Positions 41,661 through 50,181 of a DNA stretch of 64,000 bases are shown here, in pieces. The stretch covers positions 1 through 64,000 of the forward strand of contig DATMYR010000078.1 in assembly GCA_035560815.1 (NCBI GenBank). The letters run 5' to 3'. Below the pieces are notes generated by a model, which was not told the DNA's origin, did not search any database, and was given only the letters and a program-made list of their open reading frames with translations. The DNA comes from UBA5314 sp035560815 (GTDB taxonomy: Bacteria; Bacillota; Syntrophomonadia; Syntrophomonadales; Syntrophomonadaceae). The first letter of the stretch is position 1; every line of letters begins with the position of its first letter. Position numbers and translations under genes: made by a program.

Positions 41661-42476
41661 TCAATACTGCAAGGAAATAAAAGCTCCCATGCGTCCAGAC
41701 TTTCCCTGGTCACGGCGATAGGAATAAAATAAGTCATCCCGGCAGGAAGTACACAGACCACAAATTTCTATATGATCCGGATCAACCCCCATCCCGGTAA
41801 GAATGGCAGCATTGGTGGCGGCCAGGTCCCAGGTATAGCGACCGCCGCTCTCATAAATGAGATCCGCTGTCGGGCCAAAGGATGATTCCACCTGACGGAC
41901 CAAATCCGGTTGTATTTCAAAACAACAGGAAGAAATCCCGGGGCCGATGAAGACCTCTAGATCCTGCGGGTGGCAGGAAAATTTTTGCTTCATTGCCTGG
42001 AAGGTTCGACCGGCAATATGGTTCATGGTCCCTTTCCACCCAGCATGGGCAAGGCCAATAGCGCGACGCCGGGGATCAAAAAGAAAAATTGAAAAGCAGT
42101 CGGCAAAAAAGGCCCCCAGACAGACTCCTATCGTACTGGTAATCAAAGCATCGCAGCTAGGCACCGCCAACGTATGATCTAAGGCTCCCCGTCCGGCATC
42201 ACTTTTCCCCACTGTTGCCACACGGGCACCGTGGACCTGCTCGCAGCAGATCAGATCCTGTAAATCTACTCCCCGGCTGGACAACAGCCGGTAACGATTT
42301 TCCAGTACGCGATCAGGTTCATCTCCTATATGCAAAGCCAGGTTCAGTTCACCGTAGGGACTCTGGCTGCCGCCTCCCTCACGGGTGGAATAAAAAGCTT
42401 TCACACCGCGCTTTTCCCATCCTGGAAGATCCAGGCAGCGAATCCCTTTTTGGTCTCTTAGCACCCATTCCGACAT
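41661..42476 (-). CDS. pgeF: Peptidoglycan editing factor PgeF / YlmD (laccase-domain)
   Basis: This protein of about 271 residues has the DUF152 pattern: KAFYSTREGGGSQSPYGELNLALHIGD, CCEQVHGARVATVG with the zinc His, ADCFSIFLFDP and IGLAHAGWKGTMNHI. PgeF proteins remove L-Ser misincorporated into peptidoglycan precursors and were earlier called polyphenol oxidases. ATG at 42476 follows GGTGA; the longer frame has no ribosome site. It is the first gene of the division/envelope cluster on this strand. Confidence 0.93.
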   Translation of the reverse strand: MSEWVLRDQKGIRCLDLPGWEKRGVKAFYSTREGGGSQSPYGELNLALHIGDEPDRVLENRYRLLSSRGVDLQDLICCEQVHGARVATVGKSDAGRGALDHTLAVPSCDALITSTIGVCLGAFFADCFSIFLFDPRRRAIGLAHAGWKGTMNHIAGRTFQAMKQKFSCHPQDLEVFIGPGISSCCFEIQPDLVRQVESSFGPTADLIYESGGRYTWDLAATNAAILTGMGVDPDHIEICGLCTSCRDDLFYSYRRDQGKSGRMGAFISLQY

Positions 42477-42658
42477 TTGTTCACCATTCCCTTTTTCGCT
42501 ACAATGAAAATGCAAGGCAGTAGAATGTGCCGCCTGGCCGAAGTCCTGTTCGTTGTCTCAAATTCCTGCTGCCCGGAAGCACAGGAACTGGTCAAGCAGG
42601 CATTTATACTGCCTGCATTATACCATACTCGACAAGCCGTGTTCAGGAGGTAATATAA

Positions 42659-43501
42659 ATGCTGACCATCAGTCAAGTGGCTCTTCGCTACGGTCTGAGC
42701 AATCGCCAGGTATATGACTTGATCAGTTTGGGATATCTAAATATTGCGCGAGTGACAAAGGTGAATCAGGGGGTCAGGTACTGGTTTTCCGAACAGGAGC
42801 TTGATCAACTGGACATCTATTCCCTGGTAGCCGACGCCCAGGCTAGACAACTGCCCCGTAGGGCAGGTCGAATGCATGATTGGAAACAACTCTCCAGAAC
42901 CCTAAGCCGCTACCAACGCTTCCTGGAGGATATTGAGGAGCTTCCCCAGGCCTGCCTTTTGGAAAATAGTTTCTACCTTTTTCACCTTAACCACTATGCC
43001 AAAACGTACCCTGAAGAAAGCGGCAGTTTGTATGGTCTAAAGAAAATGGTCTTGAAAAAAATGGTAGGAGAATACCGGGATGATTTCCAGATCAACTACC
43101 TCGTAGGTCCTGACCGGAATAAAGTCTGGTTGTGTGAAGACTGTAAGGATCATGCCCGCAAGGCAGGTATTCCCTATGCCGAATACGCCCGCCGCGAATA
43201 TCACTGCTCCAAGTGCTATGTGCAGCATCTGGAGAAAGAGTATTACTCTCTGATCCAGTTCGATCTCCAATTGGATCAGCATCGCTTCAGCTTTCACCTT
43301 CCCCTCTCTGCCTCCCGTTGGGTGCAAGATATTCACTTGCTCCCGCAGGGAATTAGGGAAACTGGTAACTACAGTGACCGTATGTTTCTTTATGGACGGG
43401 CAGTAAGCCGGGTGGAAGAGCAGGTCTATCCCTTGAAAATGATTATTGAAGGTCTGCAGCATTACCTGGCAGAAGATGAGGATAAAGATGGATGGGGTTA
43501 A
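42659..43501 (+). CDS. MerR-like HTH protein with Cys-rich middle, function unknown
   Basis: This 280-residue protein starts with a helix-turn-helix of MerR/excisionase type: LTISQVALRYGLSNRQVYDLISLGYLNIARVTKVNQGVRYWFSEQELDQL. A helical middle region follows, with a probable zinc site CEDCKDHARKAG...CSKCYVQHLEK (about residues 160-190) and a beta-rich C-terminus. I do not recognise a named family. AGGAGG lies upstream of ATG. It is divergent from pgeF and convergent with nrdR. It is probably a transcription regulator, perhaps of the neighbouring division cluster; that is inference. Confidence 0.75.
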   Translation: MLTISQVALRYGLSNRQVYDLISLGYLNIARVTKVNQGVRYWFSEQELDQLDIYSLVADAQARQLPRRAGRMHDWKQLSRTLSRYQRFLEDIEELPQACLLENSFYLFHLNHYAKTYPEESGSLYGLKKMVLKKMVGEYRDDFQINYLVGPDRNKVWLCEDCKDHARKAGIPYAEYARREYHCSKCYVQHLEKEYYSLIQFDLQLDQHRFSFHLPLSASRWVQDIHLLPQGIRETGNYSDRMFLYGRAVSRVEEQVYPLKMIIEGLQHYLAEDEDKDGWG

Positions 43502-43520
43502 GGGGGCTGAGAGGCCCCCT
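43501..43520. terminator. GC-rich hairpin at a convergent junction
   Basis: AGGGGGC pairs with GCCCCCT, overlapping the 3' end of nrdR (stop at 43519-43521) and the end of the MerR-like gene. The plus-strand continuation has ATTTTTC. It probably serves both directions. Confidence 0.5.
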
Positions 43521-43974
43521 AGCGATCATTTTTCATTTGTTCAATCGTGCGAATAAAACTATTCAAATCAGCAAACTGACGATAAACCGAGGCAAAGCGC
43601 ACATAAGCCACCTCATCCAACGAATGAAGGCGGTCCATGACCATCTCGCCGATAACCAGGCTGCTTACCTCCCGGTCGTAATTATCTCGCAGTTCCTTTT
43701 CGATTCCGCCAACCAGCTCTTCAATTTGTTCGGTGCTGATAGGGCGTTTCTCACAGGCTCGAGTCAGCCCGGCAAAGATTTTATTGCGGTGAAAAGGCTC
43801 CCGGTGCCCGCCCTTTTTCACGACCAGCAATGGTCTTTCTTCCACTCGCTCATAGGTAGTAAATCGGCGTTTGCAGGCGTTGCATTCCCTGCGCCGACGG
43901 ATGGCTGACCCATCTTCACTGGATCTGGAGTCAATCACCCGGCTCTCAAATTCCTGACAATAAGGACAACGCAT
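43519..43974 (-). CDS. nrdR: Transcriptional repressor NrdR
   Basis: This 151-residue protein has the N-terminal zinc ribbon MRCPYCQ...CNACKRRFTTYE and an ATP-cone domain (LLVVKKGGHREPFHRNKIFAGLTRACEKRPIS). It represses ribonucleotide reductase genes in response to dATP/ATP; none lies in this window. ATG at 43974 follows GGGTGA by five bases; a further ATG at 43980 and a longer frame are less likely, since the family begins MRCPxC. Confidence 0.96.
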   Translation of the reverse strand: MRCPYCQEFESRVIDSRSSEDGSAIRRRRECNACKRRFTTYERVEERPLLVVKKGGHREPFHRNKIFAGLTRACEKRPISTEQIEELVGGIEKELRDNYDREVSSLVIGEMVMDRLHSLDEVAYVRFASVYRQFADLNSFIRTIEQMKNDR

Positions 43975-44048
43975 AATCATCACCCGGTTCCTGTCGGTGT
44001 CAACTCTGCCCTTATTATGAACAAAAGCCGGATACAATTCAACCATGT

Positions 44049-44339
44049 CTACAAATGTTCTTCATCCAAAAGATAATTATGCCGGTAATCATTCATTTCT
44101 GTCACACTGGGGACTTCCACCAGGATCACATCCCGACCGATGCGAACAATTTTATCCCAGGGAACAGTGATTTCTTCCCGCTTAAAAAAGAAACTAAAAC
44201 CCTTTTGTTTGCCGGGCAAGATTAGAGCCAATACTCGGCCGTTATTGAGATCCAAGTCGATGTCAATAATATTACCGAGTTTCTTGCCATCCAGGATGTT
44301 CACCACATCACGGGCGCGAAGGTCAGAAATCTTTATCAT
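44049..44339 (-). CDS. YlmC/YmxH-type PRC-barrel protein
   Basis: This 96-residue protein is a single PRC-barrel domain: MIKISDLRARDVVNILDGKKLGNIIDIDLDLNNGRVLALILPG, then KREEITVPWDKIVRIGRDVILVEV. YlmC/YmxH proteins are widespread in spore-forming Firmicutes; their role is unresolved. A good GGAGGGGTGAG site precedes ATG 44339. It lies just upstream of nrdR, in the same direction. Confidence 0.88.
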   Translation of the reverse strand: MIKISDLRARDVVNILDGKKLGNIIDIDLDLNNGRVLALILPGKQKGFSFFFKREEITVPWDKIVRIGRDVILVEVPSVTEMNDYRHNYLLDEEHL

Positions 44340-44477
44340 GGTCTCACCCCTCCTTACTATAGGTATGTGGGGTTGGCTCACAATATGAAGGAGGGAAACG
44401 GGATATATACGCCATAATTTATCGAATCCCAAAATCCGGACTTATAAACAGGATTGTTTTCCAGAATAGGGGTTAGA

Positions 44478-44642
44478 CTAGTACTCTGTAAAGTCTAAAA
44501 GATTATTTTATCCTCCGAGAAAAATTTTCGCAGGGGGAGGCGGAGGACTGAGTAATACTGGACGTATTGCGATTGACGGCAACGAAGCCCTGCGAAAATT
44601 TGGCCGGTGGGAATTAAAGTTTTAGATTTTACAGAGTACTAG
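44478..44642. mobile_element. MITE-like element, copy B (165 bp)
   Basis: Ends are CTAGTACTCTGTAAAGTCTA and, read inversely, CTAGTACTCTGTAAAATCTA. Inside, AAATTTTCGCAGGG at 44525 and CCCTGCGAAAATTT at 44588 form a perfect 14-bp inverted pair. GGAGGACTGAGTAATACTGG, ACGTATTGCGATTGACGGCA and TTTGGCCGGTGGGAA correspond to parts of copy A at 15462-15707. Copy B is about 80 bp shorter. No coding frame. The rest of the 44340-44704 interval shows no gene. Confidence 0.65.
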
Positions 44643-44704
44643 GATCAACCGGTTGCCTATTAGGCAAGAAAAAATACCGCATCTGGCAAAAGGGGGGTGA
44701 TTTT

Positions 44705-45997
44705 CTGAAGGCTAACACTCGCCACATCATCATATGTATATTGCTTGTCTTCTTAGCTCTGTTAATCTACAATCTGTCCCCTCTGAATCTGCCTACTGAC
44801 CAGAGCCAAATGGCACAGATACAGTCCTTTTTCGATGATAAAGGAAGCGCCTACCACCTCCCTCCATTGTCATCCGACCCTTGGGGCCTGGGAATTATCA
44901 GCACCTGCAATGAAATCACCTTATTAAACAACGGCGAGCCAACCTATGCTTGTATGCTGGAGAAAATGAATCGGGCTTCCAGTAGTATTCATCTAGAACT
45001 ATTTTCAATTCGTAATGATGACTCCAGCAAGGCTTTTGCCAGGATGCTGATCCTAAAAGCCAGGCAGGGCCTGCAAGTCAGACTTCTCTATGATGCACTT
45101 GGTTCTCTTTCAACCTCTAAAAGCTATTTTGATGAACTCCTGAAAAACGGAGTTCAAGTGGCGGCTTTTAACCCCCTGCCCGCAGCAATTGTGCAGGGGC
45201 GTATTAATAATCGCCTGCATCGGAAAATCGTGGTTATCGATGGAACCACTGCCTTCCTGGGCGGCGAAAACATCGGAGATGAATGTCTGGGGAAAAACAA
45301 GAAAATCGGGTTTTGGAGAGATACCGACATAATGGTGCAGGGAAATGCCGCCCGCTCTCTTCAGGAAGTATTTCTGTATGATTGGTTCAAGGCCAGTGGG
45401 ACTAAGGTTGAATCGGCAATATTATTTCCAGCAGTACCAGACACCAATGCTCAAGGAGTGAAGATTGCCCTGGGGGGACCAGATTCAGAGACCACAGATT
45501 TGAGTCTGGCTTACAGCCAGTTGATTTCACAGGCCAAAGCAAACATCTATATCGCCAGCCCCTACTTTACTCCCAATGATCGTATCGTAAACGCTTTGGT
45601 TCAGGCAGCTTCCCGGGGTGTCACCATAGATATATTAATACCCAGAAAAACAGATCACTGGTCGGCTCAGTATGCCCGGCAGGATTACTTGCACAGGTTA
45701 GTAGAATGCGGCGTCCGCATCCACTTGTACAATCCCGGTTTTCTACACAGCAAGCTGGTCATTATTGACGGGCAAACTGCTTCGGTAGGCTCGGCTAACT
45801 TTGATGAACTAAGCTTCTATAGAAACTATGAAATAGGGGTAATAATCTCTGATCGAAAGATTATCAGTCAATTAGAGGCAGCTTTTCAAAAAGACCTGGA
45901 GGACAGCGATCCAGTCACCATAGACTCCTTGCAGGAAAAAAATCCCTTGCTTACCCTTACCACGAAGGTGACTAAACTTCTGATGAAGGTGATGTAA
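44705..45997 (+). CDS. Phospholipase D-like / cardiolipin synthase-family protein
   Basis: This protein of about 430 residues has an N-terminal membrane helix (IIICILLVFLALLIYNL) and two HKD motifs: LHRKIVVIDGTTAFLGGENIG (about residue 160) and LHSKLVIIDGQTASVGSANFD (about residue 345). It is a phosphatidyltransferase/phospholipase D fold, most likely cardiolipin synthase-related. The start is unusual: the strong ribosome site AGGGGGG is followed seven bases later by CTG at 44705 (reading CTG AAG GCT AAC), with no ATG or GTG in that position; TTG at 44741 would remove half the membrane helix. Single gene. Confidence 0.85.
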   Translation: MKANTRHIIICILLVFLALLIYNLSPLNLPTDQSQMAQIQSFFDDKGSAYHLPPLSSDPWGLGIISTCNEITLLNNGEPTYACMLEKMNRASSSIHLELFSIRNDDSSKAFARMLILKARQGLQVRLLYDALGSLSTSKSYFDELLKNGVQVAAFNPLPAAIVQGRINNRLHRKIVVIDGTTAFLGGENIGDECLGKNKKIGFWRDTDIMVQGNAARSLQEVFLYDWFKASGTKVESAILFPAVPDTNAQGVKIALGGPDSETTDLSLAYSQLISQAKANIYIASPYFTPNDRIVNALVQAASRGVTIDILIPRKTDHWSAQYARQDYLHRLVECGVRIHLYNPGFLHSKLVIIDGQTASVGSANFDELSFYRNYEIGVIISDRKIISQLEAAFQKDLEDSDPVTIDSLQEKNPLLTLTTKVTKLLMKVM

Positions 45998-46103
45998 AAT
46001 GAACGATTGGGTTGCGCTATCAAAGTGAACCTGGAGCAATCCCTAAAAACCCGGAGGGCAGTTGATTTCATCTCCTTAAATCTCCCCGGTTTCTTCTCTA
46101 CTA

Positions 46104-46898
46104 TCAGTTCAGCAATAATCGGTCGTTGTCCAATTCCATTCCACTTTTCTTACCGAACAAATCAATGAGTCTTTCTACTGTCATGTCTTCTCTTTCCGTG
46201 CCCTCCAGGTCCATAATAATCTGTCCCTCATGCATCATGATGGTTCTACTGCCATGTTCCAAGGCCGCCTTCATGTTGTGGGTGACCATGATGGTGCACA
46301 GTTGATGCTGAGCTACGATTTCCCGAGTGAGCTCTAGTACCTTTTTCGCAATAGAAGGGTCCAGGGCGGCAGTATGTTCGTCCAGCAGGAGTAGTTTAGG
46401 TTTAACAATGGTAGCCATAAGAAGGGTCAGAGCCTGGCGCTGCCCGCCGGAAAGCAATCCCACCTTTTGCTTTAGTCGGTCCTCCAATCCTAATTCCAGC
46501 AGGGCTAAATGCTCTTGAAACAATTTGCTGTCCGTTTTTCGCAGTCCGGGCTGCAATCCCCGAGTCTTTCCTTTGGCATAGGCCATGGCCAGGTTTTCTT
46601 CGATGGTCATATCAAAGGCGGTACCACGCAGAGGATCCTGAAAAACCCGACCTAGAAATCGCGAGCGTTTGAACTCTGGCCACAAGCTTATATCCATTGA
46701 ATCGAGTAGGATTTTACCCTGGTCAACTTCATATACCCCGGCAATGCAGTTGAGCAAGGTGGATTTCCCTGCCCCATTACCACCAATGATGGTGACAAAT
46801 TCGCCCTCTCCCAGGGTGAGACTCAGGTTTTCCAAGGCCCGCCGTTCGTTTATGCTCCCCTGGCCGAAAGTTTTGCTGACAGCATCAATCACTAGCAT
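46104..46898 (-). CDS. TrpXYZ-type ABC transporter ATP-binding protein (TrpZ-like)
   Basis: This 264-residue ABC ATPase has Walker A IIGGNGAGKSTLLNC, signature LSGGQRQALTLLMA, Walker B LLLLDEHTAALDPS and switch His MVTHNMKA. The Glu-His-Thr (DEHTAALDP) Walker B variant is characteristic of this importer group. It is encoded in the order binding protein, permease, ATPase on one strand. The permease stop overlaps its start by one base. With a Trp T-box upstream, tryptophan import is the likely role. Confidence 0.9.
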   Translation of the reverse strand: MLVIDAVSKTFGQGSINERRALENLSLTLGEGEFVTIIGGNGAGKSTLLNCIAGVYEVDQGKILLDSMDISLWPEFKRSRFLGRVFQDPLRGTAFDMTIEENLAMAYAKGKTRGLQPGLRKTDSKLFQEHLALLELGLEDRLKQKVGLLSGGQRQALTLLMATIVKPKLLLLDEHTAALDPSIAKKVLELTREIVAQHQLCTIMVTHNMKAALEHGSRTIMMHEGQIIMDLEGTEREDMTVERLIDLFGKKSGMELDNDRLLLN

Positions 46899-47842
46899 TA
46901 TAAATGCCCTCCACTATGATTACGCAGGGTAGAAATTTTTTTCTGCAACTTATTTATCTTCTCTTTCATTACCGGCCCCAGCTTATTCACCTTGTCTTTC
47001 ACCACTGGCCCGGAAAGGGCCAGGGCAACGATCAAGGCTGAAATGAATTTGAGATCAGTGGCCGGCATCCCCAGTTCAAAGGCAAAAGCGATGATAAACC
47101 GGTACAGCATAGCACCAAGTGCCACAGCAATCAGGCGACGAAGAAGTGATTTGGCACCGAAAACGACTTCTCCGATGATTACCGAAGCCAGCCCGATGAT
47201 TACCATACCTACGCCCATACTGATGTCAGCAAAGGACTGATACTGTGCAATGAGGGACCCCGACAAGGCCACCAGGCCATTGGCCAGAGCCAGACCTATC
47301 AGGGTCGTAAAATCTGTGTTGACCCCCAGAGCTCGAACCATATGGTCATTGTCCCCGGTGGCCCGCAGGACGAAACCGAATCTGGTTTTTAAAAATAGGA
47401 ATAACAGCAGCACAATGCCTATCAACAATATGGAAGGTATGATAGTTTTGGCGTTGTCTCCGGATATCCCTGGAAGTACGTTAAACAAGGAGAGTTTATT
47501 CATAAGGGCGATGTTGGCCCGTTTGTCCATAACCCGTAAATTTACTGAATAAAGGGCCAGCATTACCAGAATTCCAGCCAGGAGGGGCTGGATTTTCAGT
47601 CGGGTATTCAGTAATGCCGTTACGCATCCGGCCAGACACCCGGCCAAGAAGGCCACCACAATCCCCTCTACGGGCTGCCCATTGGTGCACATCATGGCTG
47701 AGACAGCAGCCCCCAGAACGAAGCTGCCATCTACGGTTAAATCCGGTATGTTAAGGGTACGGAAGGACAGGAAAACGCCCAGAGCCATGATGGCATAGAT
47801 GATTCCCAGCTCTAACGAACCCCGAAAGGCCATGAAAGTCAT
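46898..47842 (-). CDS. TrpXYZ-type ABC transporter permease (TrpY-like)
   Basis: This 314-residue membrane protein begins GSLELGIIYAIMALGVFLSFRTLNIPDLTVDGSFVLGAAVSAMM, the BPD_transp_2 family pattern, with about nine hydrophobic segments and GLALANGLVALSGSLIAQYQSFADISMGVGMVIIGLASVIIGE. Members are the permeases of putative aromatic amino-acid importers. Residues after 285 are basic and cytoplasmic. Confidence 0.9.
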   Translation of the reverse strand: MTFMAFRGSLELGIIYAIMALGVFLSFRTLNIPDLTVDGSFVLGAAVSAMMCTNGQPVEGIVVAFLAGCLAGCVTALLNTRLKIQPLLAGILVMLALYSVNLRVMDKRANIALMNKLSLFNVLPGISGDNAKTIIPSILLIGIVLLLFLFLKTRFGFVLRATGDNDHMVRALGVNTDFTTLIGLALANGLVALSGSLIAQYQSFADISMGVGMVIIGLASVIIGEVVFGAKSLLRRLIAVALGAMLYRFIIAFAFELGMPATDLKFISALIVALALSGPVVKDKVNKLGPVMKEKINKLQKKISTLRNHSGGHL

Positions 47843-47860
47843 AACGATATCTCCGTTACA

Positions 47861-48868
47861 TTAATTGCCAAAAACCTTGAGCGCTTCTTTTAAAACCTGG
47901 TCGGGTATGGTTATCCCGATAGCCTGAGCAGTGTCCTTATTGACATAGATATCCATATCTTTCATGGTTTTGACTGAAATGTCCCCAGGCTTTTTACCAT
48001 TGAGGATCTCTGCGGCCATATTGGCAGTTTCCTGGCCCAGAATTGTGTAGTTAATGCCATAGGTAGCCAGGCCGCCGTCCTTTACCATGGAGTCCGCTCC
48101 AACATAAACCGGTATTTTGGCCTTGTTGGTAACCTGCACTACGGTCGGCATGGCAGATGCAACGGTATTATCAATAGGAGAGAATATGGCATCCACCTTG
48201 CCCACTAGCGCTGTCGTGGCTTGCTGAACCTCTGAAGAGTTGGTTACGGTTGCCTCCACTACCTGCATACCGTTCGCCTTGGCATATGTTTTTAAATTAT
48301 TGATTACTGATATAGAATTGGTCTCACTGGAGTTGTACAGGGCACCAACGGTTGTAATGTTAGGTGTAATGCGTTTGGCCAATTCCATAATTTTTTCAGC
48401 CGATACAGCATCCGAGGTTCCGGTTACATTCTTTCCCGGTTTCTCCAGGTTGGTCACCAACCCAGAACCCAGGGGATCAGTGCAGGCCGAGAAAACGATG
48501 GGTATTTCACTGGTTTCACCAACCGCAGCCTGGGCTGACGGGGTGGCTATGGCCACGATCAAATCGTACTTGTTGTTTACGAACTTCTGGCAAATTGTTT
48601 TTAGATTGGTCTGGTCACCCTGAGCGTTTTGATAATCAATAGTTGCATTGACACCGTCTTCAAACCCTTTTTCTTTCAATTGTTTAACAAATGATTCCCG
48701 GATGGTATTCAGTGAAGGGTGTTCCACAATCTGTACGATGCCTATTTTGACCTTTTTCTTGCTGGCATCAACCTGGGATGTGTCCTTGTTCTTGGCACAA
48801 CCCGCTATCGACGATAGCAATAACATTGATAAACATACCAGAGCGACTACCATCATTCTCTTTTTCAT
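47861..48868 (-). CDS. TrpXYZ-type ABC transporter substrate-binding lipoprotein (TrpX-like)
   Basis: This 335-residue lipoprotein has a signal ending in SSIAGC (lipobox Cys) and the ABC_sub_bind (PF04392-type) fold: VKIGIVQIVEHPSLNTIRESFVKQLKEKGF, ATPSAQAAVGETSEIPIVFSACTDPLGSGLV and PVYVGADSMVKDGGLATYGINYTILGQ. The ATG at 48868 has GGGAGG eight bases upstream. The upstream T-box with a UGG specifier suggests tryptophan as the ligand, which is established for TrpX-type systems regulated this way. Confidence 0.92.
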   Translation of the reverse strand: MKKRMMVVALVCLSMLLLSSIAGCAKNKDTSQVDASKKKVKIGIVQIVEHPSLNTIRESFVKQLKEKGFEDGVNATIDYQNAQGDQTNLKTICQKFVNNKYDLIVAIATPSAQAAVGETSEIPIVFSACTDPLGSGLVTNLEKPGKNVTGTSDAVSAEKIMELAKRITPNITTVGALYNSSETNSISVINNLKTYAKANGMQVVEATVTNSSEVQQATTALVGKVDAIFSPIDNTVASAMPTVVQVTNKAKIPVYVGADSMVKDGGLATYGINYTILGQETANMAAEILNGKKPGDISVKTMKDMDIYVNKDTAQAIGITIPDQVLKEALKVFGN

Positions 48869-48940
48869 GTAAAATTCCTCCCGTTTCATATACTGATTCC
48901 GAGTATGTTGCTTTGGAACATGGGTGGGATAAACGCAAAT

Positions 48941-49204
48941 AAAAACACCTGTCCCTTATTTTAAGGACAGGCTCAACCTGCGGTGCCACCTTAATTGATG
49001 TATGAAGATTTCATGCATCCTCTCTTGTGGAGTGATAACACACCCATGCCAGTTAACGCTGGCAACGCGTCGGAAGCTACTCCGGTCACTGACCTTTTCA
49101 CCCCGCCCTCTGAGGCCCATTTACCACTCCGCACCTGCCAGGATTTCAGCTGCCCTGGCTCTCTAATTGGTCGGTTTTGTGGTTTTACTTCCTCATCAAC
49201 GGTT
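48941..49204 (-). promoter_or_regulatory. T-box riboswitch (Trp specifier) controlling the TrpXYZ-type transporter
   Basis: On the minus strand the leader has the stem I start TGAGGAAGTAAAACC and an AGAGAGCCAGGGCAGC arm. A UGG triplet followed by G lies directly before the 3' strand (CCTCA) of the basal stem, and the T-box AAGGTGGCACCGC is present. The terminator (CCTGTCCTTA with AAGGGACAGG, then TGTTTTTATTTG) is at 48941-48971. Position of UGG relative to the basal helix is the same as AUC in the ileS leader of this window, which supports a Trp specifier. Confidence 0.85.
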
Positions 49205-49210
49205 TATAAA

Positions 49211-49240
49211 AATGTAAACACATGCAAAATATCTTGTCAA
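49211..49240 (-). promoter_or_regulatory. Promoter of the Trp T-box transcript
   Basis: TTGACA, an 18-bp spacer and TACATT are seen on the minus strand, placing the start at the 5' end of the T-box leader. Confidence 0.6.
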
Positions 49241-49302
49241 CCAAATTGTCCCAGACCTGAATTCCCACCTACCGGATGGATTCCCGAAACAGGCAAGAAA
49301 AT

Positions 49303-49325
49303 CACCCCGCCTGGCAGGCGGGGTG
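49303..49325 (-). terminator. Terminator of the 3D-domain gene
   Basis: CACCCCGCCT and AGGCGGGGTG form a perfect 10-bp stem around three bases; on the minus strand ATTTTC follows. It lies 70 bp beyond the stop codon of the gene at 49394. Confidence 0.75.
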
Positions 49326-49393
49326 TTCTATATTTTTCCTATAATCGGCTGGGCCAGGATTATGGATGCGAATCGGTCGAAAACTCTGTAAAA

Positions 49394-50017
49394 TTAATAG
49401 ACAGTGACTTTCACGGCCCGAATGCCCCAATTCAATGCTTCCTGAAGGCTATCAAAAAAGAGGTCGATGCGATTACCCTTGATGGCATTTCCCTGGTCAG
49501 CGGCAAGAGCCTCTCCATATCCTTCGACATAAAGCTTGGTTTTCATCGGAATTACGTTGGGATCCGTGGCCGCAATTCCCCGGGCTAGAGGTAGGCCAAT
49601 GAAAGAGGGGTAGCCATACCAGGGGTAGTTGCTTTTATAGCCTGCATCATAACCAGTTGCTATCATGGTGATGGTTCTTCCCGGGTTGATTGACCCTCCC
49701 CTGGACACCGTCTTTGTAGATATACCCAGGTACTTTTGGGTTGCCGGGCCGACGATTCCATATGCTGGGAGCCCCACATCCTTTTGGAAGCGAACAACAC
49801 CATTATATGTTTTGGCACCGAAAATCCCATCGACACTTCCACACCAGTATCCCTTATTATTGAGAATCTGTTGGACTTGACTTACAGCAGATCCGGTGGA
49901 GCCCCAGGACAGGGTCTGGCTGTCAGCGGCCATTACGGATTTTAAAGGGGAGAAAATACCGACGGTTAGAATAAGTACAAGAAGAATAGTAAGGAATTTG
50001 TGTCTACTTCGTAACAT
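49394..50017 (-). CDS. Secreted peptidoglycan-binding plus 3D-domain protein
   Basis: This 207-residue protein has a signal peptide (MLRSRHKFLTILLVLILTVGIFSP...VMAAD), a PG-binding_1 domain (SQTLSWGSTGSAVSQVQQILNNKGYWCGSVDGIFGAKTYNGVVRFQKD, about residues 35-85), and a C-terminal 3D domain (TMIATGYDAG...GYPSFIGLPLARGIAATDPNVIPMKTKLYVEGYGEALAADQGNAIKGNRIDLFF) with the Asp triad typical of lytic transglycosylase-like 3D folds. It acts on the cell wall, possibly in germination or growth. AGGAGG lies seven bases before ATG 50017. Confidence 0.9.
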   Translation of the reverse strand: MLRSRHKFLTILLVLILTVGIFSPLKSVMAADSQTLSWGSTGSAVSQVQQILNNKGYWCGSVDGIFGAKTYNGVVRFQKDVGLPAYGIVGPATQKYLGISTKTVSRGGSINPGRTITMIATGYDAGYKSNYPWYGYPSFIGLPLARGIAATDPNVIPMKTKLYVEGYGEALAADQGNAIKGNRIDLFFDSLQEALNWGIRAVKVTVY

Positions 50018-50181
50018 AGAATACCTCCTCAGATAATCAGCCCTCAACCGGGTTGATTTCCTTGCAACAACACTAGCGGCAACCGGTGCTTCAAGTGTAC
50101 CCGCCTTGGACAATCCTGGTCAAACAGCCTGAAAACCCTCTGAAATGGGCATGTTGCGCACCGGTGGTAAGAGCTTGTGAT

